In this document: piece by piece, positions 1 through 12,200 of the stretch | Layout of the letters: the number at the start of each line of letters is the position of its first letter | Numbering within the stretch: position 1 is the stretch's first letter | DNA from: Opisthocomus hoazin | Lineage: Eukaryota; Chordata; Aves; Opisthocomiformes; Opisthocomidae | Assembly: GCF_030867145.1 (NCBI RefSeq) | Contig: NC_134443.1 | Span: 2,046,001-2,110,000, forward strand | Direction of reading: 5' to 3' | DNA: 64,000 bases | The notes under the pieces: model-generated | Told to the model about the DNA's origin: nothing | The model's input: only the letters and a program-made list of their open reading frames with translations | Databases searched by the model: none | Made by a program: the position numbers and the translations under genes

Positions 1-284
1 CGGGCCCGCAGCAGAGAGGGACCTCTCTGCTTTGCCTCCCACTTGCCTAGTTCAAGGCGCTGGGGGCAGCAGGTTATCACCCAGAGCAGGAACGGTGCCT
101 GGCACAAGGCAGGCTGAGCCTTCGCATACCAGAGGATGATGAGGAACATCTGCTCCTGCTCCGGTCGGTTCACGCACCCCACTCAGCGCCCGCGTGCCCA
201 GCACAGCCAGGGACCACCCAACCCCTGCAATCCTCCACCCACCTCCGGAGCCCCTCTCTTCCTCCTGAACAGGGGAGTACTCAC

Positions 285-3200
285 AAAGCTTATCTCGGTC
301 TCTTGCAGGTCTTCAAGCTGCTCTCTCAGCTCCATGGAGCACTCGGGTACAGAAGGCCCTGGGGAGCCGCTGGGGAAACAGAAGGGGGAGACCTGTAAAG
401 CAGTTTTTAGAACTGAGCTGTCAATAAGTCGCATCTCCAGGGCCGCCCTGCTGCACCCAGCCAACGGGAACGTCCGGCACAAAGGCGCTTGAGAGGCAGG
501 TTTAACACAGAGGCACACCCAACACGATCCGTGCTGGGCCAGGCACCCAAAACACTACCTAGAAAACCATCCCTCCTCGTGGACGTGACTGCAGACACTA
601 GAAACGAGGATCTCTTGTCCAGCCAAGCAGCAGCACCTCCTTACAGAAGCCTTCAAGCACCTCATCAACATAGAAATGGTCTTGGGTGAGAACAGTTCCA
701 GGATAAAGAATCCCCGAAGCACCGGAGCTCAGCGAGTCTCAGCCTTTCCAGACAGAGGCACCTTGTTCGAAAAAGCCCCTGGCAAACCTTTTACAAAGCT
801 TTTCTGCTCCGAATGCAAGCGGTAGCCTGAGAGCAGGACACCTAACCTGCGCACGCTGAGCGCCAGCCAGGTTACACTGCCAGGGAGGAAATGTGGGGCA
901 CCGAACAAGACGTCCTTTACTCTGATACTCTCTGCATTTCCCCATTTCTTTCACAATCCTACAGCTCAAAGGTTGCAACCTGCTGGCCAAGGAGCTCCAG
1001 CTCCCAGCTTGGGTCTTGTCCCGCTTCTTACTGAGGATCTGGCGACCACAGCTTCTCTTGAGTGAGAAGTCAAGTCTGCGAGGGCGTATTTCACCCAGGC
1101 CAAGCAGTCGGGGCTCTCCGCTGCACTGGCGACTCGCAGAGGAGGTTTCAGGATGGCACGACCTGCTCGGCCCTCCTGCAGCTAGCACCCAGGGCTTGTC
1201 CCAGCCTGCCTGCAGGGGTTGTCTGAATTAGCAGGGATTCGATTGCCTGTTGCTAGAGCAGGAAGCACGAGCTGTTCAGTCATCAGGCTACACGTCACCC
1301 CACAGAAACACCCCTGGATCAGCACCCAAATGGGACATGGGGATCCTCGCCGGAAGGCAGGGCTCCCTCTGCCTGATCACGCCTCATCTACACGCCTGGT
1401 TACTCTGAGCTGCTCCGTCTTCCTCCTCCACCGAGCTCTCTACCTGGCGACTCGCTGCCTGGGACCTACGCAGAAACCAAAGGCAAGGGTGCTCAGCGCT
1501 GGTTACAGTGCACACAGCCCTCGAGGTTTGTCTTAACCAGCACTAAGCAGCACTGTCCTAAGGCAGTGCTGCAGGACGAATCACAGCGTCATTTCGGTTG
1601 GAGACCACCCTGAAGATCGAGTCCAACCATTAACCTAACGCTACCAAGCCCACCACTCAATTACAGCACTCAAGAGAAAACGAAGCACCCCTCGCAAACG
1701 GAGGGGATCACCCTCCACACCCCTCTGGCTGCAGGATGCCAGTCAGCAGCTTCCCTTCCCAGCGGCACAGGCCGGCGGTTAGGCGTCCCGCACGCCAGCA
1801 CGCTTCTGCCAGAGGTGAATGGCAGGGCTGGGCGGAGGACCAGGGGAATGCCAGCCTCGCGAGAGCACCCACGCCTGCACGGTATCGCTTACGCCACCGC
1901 AGAGGGCACGTCCTCAACACACAGGTTGCACACCGCAGAGGCACGTGGCAACGTGTCTGAGGCAGGCGTGATGTCGTGCTGCAAAAGATAGACCAAGGTG
2001 GTTGTAGCACGGAGGAGAGGGCTGAGCTTGAGTTCCCAAGGCAGATCTGGAACGGGCCAGATCCTGCCTTCCCCCTGTGCCCACTCCTAGCAGGGCAGAA
2101 GCTCTAGCCGGAGAGGTTTCAGGTGAGATCACTGCCCTTTGCACAGGACTACAGAGATTCAAGAGGTTACCTCCCCAAAGGGTGGTAAACACCTGGCTAG
2201 GCTGGCTGAGTCTGCAGAGGAAAAAGAAAAACAACCTTTTTAAATCCATTCAACACGTTGTGGTGTCATAAATCAATAATCCACAAATCGCCTTCATCCC
2301 TGTCAGGGTTTGCAGGGCTTTATGCATCTCCCAAGGTCGCAAAAGCGGATTTAAGCCTCTGACAACATGTCTGATGTAGGGAGCTCGGATCCCAGGGCCC
2401 CATACGGGAGAAAACACGGGTCTGTGCTCCTTCCTGGATTTCATCACCACCGTCTGGCGCTGGCACATGGTTTCACGCGATGTTGGCATAGGGTAACCAC
2501 ACGCTCGAGCGCCCGCAGCGTACGGTCAGCAGTGTGCTCCGCTCAGGTGCCTGGGGCAAACACAGATCGGGCTTCGCACCTGGGGAACCTCCTGGGACCC
2601 AACCCAATGGAGCAGCAGGCTGGATCCCACCTACCAGAACCCACGTTTTGGCCAAGCAGGGTGCTCAGCGCCACGCGGGGTAAGGAGGACCCCACCCCGA
2701 GAGGCTTCACCACTGAGCCTGGCAGCAGGCAGACACGTTACGCAGTGCCGAGCCGCAGCACAGGGACACCCTGCGTTCCAGCGCTGCAGTTTCGGAATGA
2801 ACTGACTGTGCGGCACCTCTGTCGCCGCTGGCCAGCAACGAGCGGGAGGCCAGATCCCAGGGTAAGCCTCGCTGAGCACACCCTCTAGCCAGGCAACGGC
2901 TGGTTCCTCCCCTCACCTAGACAGGAAGATGCCAGGAGCTGTTCTAGCCAAATCCTTTGCTGAGCTGTCAGCTTTATGCACTTGCACGCCCACTGACCTA
3001 CGTAGAGATTGAAGGAGAGACACCCGCAGTTAAGTAAGTAAAAAGAACGCCTCGGGCATGCTGACATACTGGAAAGGAGCAGCTCTGGTTTAGGATCCCT
3101 ACCAAGAAGTCTCCATGTTTTTACAGAGGGAGTAAGAGGTGTTAATTACAATTGCAGCTCGTTCTCCTGCAGCTCAGGAGAGAGCAGGCACTTCTACCAG

Positions 3201-6200
3201 TGCCCCTCTGCAGGCAGTGGGTCAGGAATGGGGAAGATGGTTTCCGATCACTTCCAGGCAGGTAAGTTAACACCTCAGAACAACTTCTACGAAAGGGATT
3301 GTCCTCTGACCACAGCTCCTCCTCGTCCCTGCCAGTCTCACCACTCCAGCGAGAAACAAAACAAAGGCAGCCACCAGCTCCCTCAGGGCTCCCCATGCAT
3401 TTCAGCTTCGGAGACGTTCCGAACCACCCCTGTGCACACCCCGCAGCCTCCTTTGCGAGGAGTTGTAGGAGCTCCATGCTAACCCAGTCAGTAAGCTGCA
3501 AGAGAGCCCAACCATCTGAAAAGAGCAGCGGGAAGGTCATCGACAGCACCATCCATCATCACGTTAATGCTCTTCACGTACATTTTGGCAGTGACACTTT
3601 CACCAACTCACTTTAATTAGCACAATTACGTCTACTCCAGAACAAAGCCATTACAGAACAGACAAGGAACTAAAAGCCACTGGGACCCTCACACAGCCCA
3701 AGCAGAAGATGCACGATCATGTCATCTGTAACGGAGTGCAGGAACGGCAACACAATGCTCCCCCTTGCACATGCTTGAACCGACAGCACTGAACTTCCTC
3801 CACAACACACCGACCACTGACATGGGTGTTTCTGCAAGCATGCCACAAACTGAAGCATCCATAAGGCAGCACCAAGACCTCCCATGGCTCATGAGTCTGA
3901 CTTGCAGGAGTCGCTGGCCTGCCATGTGCCGAAACAGCAAGAGCCTTACCTATTTGCGGGTGAGTTGAGGCCTCCGCTGCCCAGGGAGGAAGTGGACAGG
4001 GTTGTTGCGATGGAATCGCTGTTAGCTTCGTCTACTGGTAGGGTCCTGGGGAGGAGATCTGGGCGACCAAGGTGGGAACCTGAGTTGAAGCACAGACTGT
4101 TCCATCACCAGCACAACAAGTGGGATCGTGTGGCACGAGCTCCCACACCAGCCATGGGTCAGGATCCATGCTGGATCCCATCAAGATGCCTCAGACACCC
4201 GAGCACTGAAGAACCAGCCCTGCAGGCAGCTCCCAGTGTTCCAGGTCCAAGCCTTCACCCAACTGCCTAGCCCAACTTCTCCCCTGGCACAAACCCCACG
4301 GGCACATGGGACTGCCACGCAGCCTCAGCCCACCTCCCAGGGGCAGCGTGGGCCGTGCTGGATGCTGGGATGAGGCTGAGAGATCCCATGAAGAAACAAT
4401 TCCCCATTTCCACAACCCGGTCTTATCCTGCTCGTGAGTAAAGCCTGGCTTTTACTGGAACATGAGGTTTATCATCCTGCCCTCCGTTTGTTGCAACAGA
4501 ATACCTGGAAACAGCCAAGCCTTCGAAGGGCTCGCTGCTCCTCCGGGCCTTTTCGCCGTGCTGTCAAAGGCCACCTGTGTGTGAGTTTTTGGCCCCATCT
4601 GGTTTCCTCCACCCGCAATCCCAGGAAACAAGCCCTCCCCCGGCAAGACCACAAACTAACATGGAGGTGTCTTGCACAGGTCAGGAGGCAGCAAGCTTCG
4701 ATTAGACAAATACAAGCTGAAAAATAACTATTTTTATTTCTAGTCCAGGCACCAACCTTGCTCTACATCCGCCTCTGTCATCACTTGTGCTTTTGTCTCG
4801 CACGACATGTGCGACTGGGAAGGCACTCCTCCTTGACAGCTCCGCCGAGGCACTGCTGTGCCAGACCGGCTCTTCTTAGAAGGGGATGGCTTTACTTCAA
4901 GACAAAAACCAAGACAGCACTTTTCTAACACGTTCAGGAAGGAGTGAAAGACCCGACGCAGCAACTTCCCAGTCACAGAGCTGTCTGGCACAAGAGCTGT
5001 GCCCTGAAAGAACAGGCTGATGGATGAAACAACTCCTACAAGGCCACATCTGTGAGGCAAGAACAATCTAGGAGGAAGGAAGGGGTAACACGGCACAACA
5101 AATTTCCTAATGCTCTTGCACGCTGTCATCCACCTTCCCAAACCACCACTGCTGAGCAGGGAGAAGCCAGAAACCACGGCAACTGCCACGGGCACAGCTG
5201 CACGGAGGTACTTACGTGGTATTTTCTTGAACACTGTGTTGCACATGAACCGCTGGAACCTTTCGGCGTAGAAGCTGGGTCTGTGCACAGAGACAGTGTC
5301 CTAGAAGTGCGAGGGATAAACATTACCGTGTGAATCTGGATTACTAAGCGACCAACAAGCTTCTCTCAGGCTGTTAGCTTTGAAACGTACGCTGCGTTGG
5401 ACTAGGAACAGCCAGGGACTCTCACAGTTGTTCCCACCAGCAGCTGTGAGAAGCAGATCAGCTACGAGCAGCAGGCATTATATAGAAAGCCATCAGTGCT
5501 TGTTAATGAACGAGCAGGTGACCAGTGCTAACAAAACGTTTGTATTGTATCTAGAAAGCAATACTTCTATAGAAGAGAGCAAACACACACACGCCCCAGA
5601 AACCCAGGATCTTCTGCCCAGAAGGAGCAAGGACAGTGGGCACAGTTCAACAAGAAGCTGGTATTCTTGCTAAACAAGTTAAAAAGTGTTTTTTTTCTAC
5701 TTACCCCATCGTGTACAAGGGCCTTCCAAGAATGCTCCAGCTTCTTGACAAATCTGACAAAGGAAAGAATTAAGAACGACTTTCACACCGCGTCCCCACT
5801 GTCTGTAAGGCACCACGCTCGCTCAGTACCGAGCCTGGCTTCCGACCGCAGCGGCAAGCACACCCCAGACACAGGCCGCTTCGGCGTCTCCTCCTTGTCC
5901 CGTTTTTCTGAGGCTGTTCCACAGCCACCAGGGCTGCCCGCACAGCTCACCCTCCCGAGGGGAGACTTTCACAGGCATCACTATCAAGGGCAGTGGACTT
6001 GCAAGGACATTCAACAGAGGCCTTACACACGTAACCCTCTGCACGCTATTTATTTAACACAAATAGAACAAAAGGCAAGCCTTGCAGCTAATTTTACAGG
6101 GAGAAAGGGTTACGGCCATTTTAAGCCACCACTTGTTTTTTCCTTGCCACTTCCTGTACAGTGCCTGAGTACGAGCACTGCAGCATACAAAACAACTTCG

Positions 6201-9200
6201 TAAATCTGTTCTGGGAACATGAAGTAAACACAGTCAGCAAGACCCAGAAATTGATCCCAAAATGCCTGACTTCAAGAAAATAGAAAGTGGTAAGTAAATA
6301 AATAAATAAATACAGTGTTTATTTGTGCCTTAACTATTTCTTGAGAGCCAGTCTGGACAACCAAACGGGGGCAGACAACGCTGGGAAGCGCCCTGCACCC
6401 TCCGGCGACACACAGCTGCTGCTTACCTGTAGGACTGCAGCACGTCGATGATGCCGACGTAGAGCAGCAGCCTCTCCCCCTTCGCGTTGCGGGCTGGAAT
6501 GCCGCCCATCCTAGCAGAGGACAGGGCACAAGCGTGAAACCGGGGGTTCTCACACCCCGCTGCCTCTCACACAGCCTAGCGTGGGCTGAATATTATGCGA
6601 ACTATTTAACAAGCGTCAACATGCGAGAGGCACCTACTGCTCAGCTAACAAAAACGAGTCGGAGCAGAACGCTGCTTCAGCGAGTTAGCTAAACCTCCTG
6701 AGAACGGACCCCCTTCTCCCTCCGTGGGACAATTTCACTGACAAGAAGGATTAATCCCGAATCACCCATGAGAGGAGGCCAAGCAACGTGAAGAGCACCT
6801 ACTACCACCCACACTAAGATGGCAGCTGGGCCTTACGGGCTGTTAGTCTGATCCAACAAAGCACTCGCTATGCCTCTCCGAGGTGGATGGAAGTAACCGG
6901 TTGAAGCTGCCAACACCTGGTGGGCAGAGAACTCTCAAACACCACCCGGAAGGCGAGAAAGTCTTTTGCACATTAAGGAAGGGAAAACAAAGACAAATGC
7001 ACAAAATTTGACATCGAGACCTCTCTGCCCAGCGCAACAGCAACCCCATAAAGCCCAGTCCACATCTGAATCCGGTCTCCGTTAGCCAGGCTTGGGTTTT
7101 ACCCCTCACTCCTCGCAGCGTTTCACTGGGAAGAGCAACACCGACGCAGACTTACTGGTCATCCGTTTCTATGGTGCCACCTCGCCGGGCCTCTCCCTGG
7201 ATGGACTCCATGGCTGTCGAGTAGAGGGCCTTCTGGGCAGCGGGTCGCCGCGTATCGGTCTGGGATGTCCCATCTGCCATCGCGTGCTCTCTCTGTGCCA
7301 GATCGATGTTATGGATCGCAACCAGCAAACTGTAGTCCATGATTTTAAAGCTCTGCAGGACCTGGGCATAAAGTCAACACAGGCATGATCAGGATTGCAA
7401 GCCCAGTGGAACCGTCAGGGCAGACATCCTCAGAAGCGCAGTCGGCATTTTTGCCTCGAGCGTATTGAGGGGACGGTTTTTGATGCACAGCTCATCTACG
7501 GTCACCAAAGGGAATTACAGAATCACAGCATCTATGGAAAGGGATTCAGAGGAACGCCATCGCTGGTACCCCTGCGCAGACAGGGACCCAAGCCAGGGGA
7601 GAACACTGACTTCTGCACAGCCACCCAACTTGAGACCAGGCTCAGCCAAGCACCCGGACCCTGCCCTGCTCCAAAGCCCAACCTCGGCAGAGGGTGCTCC
7701 CTCCGCCGTTCAAGGCAGTGCTGGGTTTGATTCAGGCTGGAAGTACTGTGGGCACCCGGGCTCCAGGTCCTGCTTCTTGTCCACACCACCATCAAAAAAA
7801 CAGGTTCTCTAAGTCAACAGGCAGAGGCTGCAAGGGTGGCAGCTGCCATCTCCTTTTCGTAGGACAGGCTCTGGAGAAAAGCAAAGAACTCTCCACACCG
7901 CCCTTCACCCTCCCACTCACCAAACAGTCTCTCTGTAACGTTTTGCACAGAGCATTGTACATGTCAGAGTCTAAGAAAAGGCCATCAGGGATGTCCTGCA
8001 TGAAATCCAAGTCCTTGTACGTGGGGAAGACCTTCTCTCGCTCCTTCTGGGATGCTCGGCGCTTGTAGGTGGAGCCCTTCAGGTCGTATTTCAGGTGCAT
8101 TTTGACAGAGCGCGGCAGCAGGTTGTTCATCACAACAATGCGAATGTTTTTGCCTCCGGCCTGGACACAGTACAGGCCGTAAAACTTTGGCAGCAGCGTC
8201 CTTGGGTTCTGGTTCAAATTCTGAAACACCAAAGACACAGAAATACCTTCAAAGCCATGCCGGTTATTCACACACCAGTTAGAGAAGTTACCCGCTCCCT
8301 CCTGTGCTTCCACACGGAACCGGAGCTGGCAGGGACTCCAAGCCGTTGCCAAAGCAGCTAAGAGCCAAGGGCAGGTGACCACGGGGAACAGATGGGCGAT
8401 GCCTACCGCTGCCGACAACCTCTGTGCAAAGCTGAACGGGCCAGAGAAAGGCTGTAGGAAGGAAGGAGTTTGCTGCTCTTTCACACAGAAGCTAAGCTGG
8501 GGAGGCTTCAGAGCAAAGGAAGATCTTGTGCTTAGCCTTCTTAAATCCAGCGCTTAGGCCAAGCTAAACACATCAGGGCAGAGATGGATCTAAGCTCTCG
8601 TGGCTGCAGAAGACACTAGACAGAATTTTGAAGACAACCAACCTGTTCCTGGGATATAATCACGGCTAAAAATATTTGTAGGTTCGGAAGCAGTTTAAGG
8701 AACTCAACCAGTGACCCCACCAGCATCAAAAGTCCTACGGCACTTCTATACGGCAAGACTGTCTCGTGGCTAAATTCCCTTTCACAGCGATGGCTTGTAA
8801 AGACAGACACGAGCAGTCAGATCACACACGCATCGTGCTCAGGGTGGGATCTGATTTTGCCCCAGAACTGAAAAAGCCCTTTTTGCTATAGCCACTTTCA
8901 CAAAATTAACACGCTTTTACTCTCCAAGCTGCTGCTTCTGCATACAGAAACCCAGAGTTCTTCAGCTCTTATTCTCTGCAGACAGAACCAAGCATCGTGC
9001 TGGGAAAGGAAACCCAAGCACAGCTTTGCAAGACAAAGTACCGCAGGCGTGACACTGCGCGGCACGGAAGCAACGAGCAGTTCGCAGCCTGCAGCCTTCC
9101 AACAGGGTCCGAGTGACAAGCGCAACCCAAGCGGCCTGCGCAGCACGCCAGGCTCGGGACAGCCCAGCAGCTCGCGTCAGTCCACGGACAGTTCAGAGAG

Positions 9201-12200
9201 AAGCTGCCGCGCAGCTGGGGCACCGATCAAACCTCCGCTCACATCTACCAGGCGGCACGCAGCAACGTCTCTCCGTTCAGGGGACCCTTCCCTGGCTTGC
9301 AGAGAAAGCCTCGCCCACGTGAATTACCATGTAGTAGCCAGGCAGCAGCTTCTGTAAGAACTCGGCCTCTTTGTGCTGAACCGTTTTGATGATAAACTCA
9401 TCGTCGCTGGATACGTAGAAGAGGGATCCGCTGGCCCCGGAGTTTGAAAGTTCAATGAGTGGCTCACTGCAGAGCGAGTACTGAGGAGGACAAGGTGAGA
9501 AACGCAGAGGTGAGAGACGTGTCAACAGGAAACTTCAGTGCAAAGGTTCTTCCTTTTAAACGCTGACAGAGGCAACGCCAGAGTCGCATACAGCACCCAC
9601 TGCTGCGCTGAGAGAGCTTGCCACGCCGCCTCACAGCACTCCACAGTGAGAGGGGGAAGGGGACAAACACCCATCGCACAGAGCACGCAGCGAACGGAAC
9701 CTGGTCCGGCCACCAACTTACCAGGTAGTCGTCCGGTCGGATCCCAAAGAGCTCCCGGAAATAGCGAAAGGCCACTGGCGCGTAGGTTTTGAACCGAAAG
9801 TCATTGTAGTGATGAGCTGGGGTCAAGTTACTCCCTTCACTGCTCGAGGGGAGAAGCACACACAAGTATTTGTATTTGACACTTTTCTTCAGACACAGCC
9901 CTAAAAGCAAACACCCCTGGCTGCCGGCTTCCAGCACGCGGGAAGGCTAGAAAGCACCCCCGAGAGGGACCGGCGTAGGCACACACGCCAGCCAGCCTGT
10001 TTCTGCAGAAACAGGTCGCAGGCAGGGGCCTGGGCTGGCCTGCGAGCAGCGCACCGAGCAGCTCTGCTCAGCAGACCCACGCTCGCTCCTGCAGGCAACT
10101 GTCCTGGTCTGGTGCGGCCTCCTCACGCGCGAGCAGCGTTAGGAGCTAACGCTGCTACTCACTACCAAAGCACCAGAGAGAGAAGAAAGCAAGCACTGAC
10201 CTCGGGAAGAAAATACTTTCTACTACGTAGAAATCTTGCATGAGAACATCTCTTTCGGGTTTGGTGCTCAAGCTTCCGACTGTGTGCGTAATGCCCAGCT
10301 GAATGGCACCTTTCAAGGCAGATGACGTCGTCTGGAGGGGCAGAGAAAATGAGTTCGACAACATGGAGCAGCAGAGTGCAAACAGGAATGAAAGGAGTCA
10401 AAGAAAAGAGAGCCCCCAGTTTCAAACAGCATTGCTAGCTGGGGTATTTTACACCTACTGTTTCCAGCTTCTGTCCTTTGTTTCTCATTGACTAACACCG
10501 CTTTGGTGACAGACAAGGTCCTGTGCAGCCTGCTGTAGGTGACCCTGCTTCAGCAGGAGGGTTGGACTAGATGACCCACAGAGGTCCCTTCCAACCCCTA
10601 CCGTTCTGTGATTCTGTGACGGAACGCCTGGGAACACCCCGACATCCCTGACAGCACCCTGCTCGATCCTTCCGCGCTGGGGGGTCGAGCAGCAAGGACT
10701 TGAACTGGTCCTCAAAAGGACTGATTTCATTTTGTCCTCCCACAGCTCTCCTCTCTACATCCTGTGGTCAGAGCGGGAAGACACCCAGGGACAGATCATC
10801 TTCTGCCCCGCTGCACAAACACACTTCTTGTCACCTTGGTCTTGGAACCACACACTTTGAAGCTTGCCCTTCCCCAGCTTGGCCACAGACTTGGGTCTTC
10901 TACAGGACAAGGCAGGCACGGCCAGCACAGCACACAACGCACGCTCCTGTTTGGTGCTACCGCGCTCCTCCGCCTGCCTCTCTCGCTAGGTCGTGGCTCT
11001 GTAACCCTGAGGAGCTCGCTGCCGTTTCTAAATAACGGGCAGAGACACGAGTCCTGCTCCTGCCCCTCTGCGCAAACTGCCCAAGAACAATGTGGGACTG
11101 TGTTCTTGTAACAGCTACTCACGCCAAGAGGCCTCTTCCGTCCACGGAACACATGATCTCATGTCAGACCCCTGCGACGTGCCTCAGCCTAGCTCGTGCC
11201 AGGGGCTCTCTTTCCCAGAACAGCCCGGGCGAGATCTGCTCGACACCCCGACGTTCCACGGCCTGTCAGTTCCCGGAGCACGGAGATACGAACCCTGCCG
11301 TAATGCCTGCTGGAAATAGCGAGGCTGCGGAGCAGGTGCAGGTTGGATTTGCGTACTGCAGCTCGCAGACATTTCATTTGGCTCGTACATAAAGCAACTG
11401 GGCCCAGAACAAGATCCAGGGCTCATGATCCAACCAGTTTGTGTTTGTTTCCCTCAGCTAAACAAAGCCCAGCCCTCTGCCACATGCAAGAAATCCCTAC
11501 AGATCAAAGCACTTGGCAACAGAGGACACCGCGGTATCTGGGGGACAAACATGTCCAGCTTTCTCCCCTGCCACACATCCTGCACGAAGCCTTGTAAAGT
11601 GACCAGGAACCTTCCTCCCACCTAACGGGTTTTCTGCTACCATAGCTGCAAGAGACCTGCTCACGGCTCCCTGAAGAGAGCAACCAAAACTGGCAGCATC
11701 TCCAGCTCCTCGACAACGTCCCTTTCTTCTTCAGCCACCTGTCTGGACCTGGTGTTTATTCAGTAGTAGGTGGCAAAGGAGGAAGAACTTGACTCCACTT
11801 TCCTTCCTCACCCTCTGAAGGCTACAGCTGCTTGCAAACAGATCTCGGCTCAGCTCCCCTAGCCCCGCTCCGGCTCCCAGGACAGTCTCACTGCTGCCAT
11901 GTTTGTGAACACAGAGCCACCGGGCCAGGTTGCCAGGGAACAAGTACTTTTCTCTTCTATTAGCCAGCACGATCAGCTGCGCAGCTGACTGCCTGTTTAC
12001 AACCGCTTTTATAGGGCAAAGAATTCTGAAAAACAACTCACCACCCCTGGAAAAGGAGCGGGTGGAAAACAGACAGACCGTGCATTAGCCTCCTTCCCAG
12101 CAAAGTCCCCTGCAGCATCCCACCAGGCTCCTGGGACCCTTGCAAGAAACACGTCAGGCATTTTCCACTGGCTCCTGCTTTTCTCTCCTATCACTGCTGT

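Noticed and set aside
1-3949. PSMD4 expected after PIP5K1A
   Set aside because: No PSMD4 start (MVLEST-type) or VWA/UIM sequence was visible on the minus strand. It probably lies left of the window.
7500-7560. Possible third CR1 fragment (CAGAATCACAGCATCTATGG)
   Set aside because: Only about 20 bases resemble CR1 and the downstream sequence diverges, so support is too weak.
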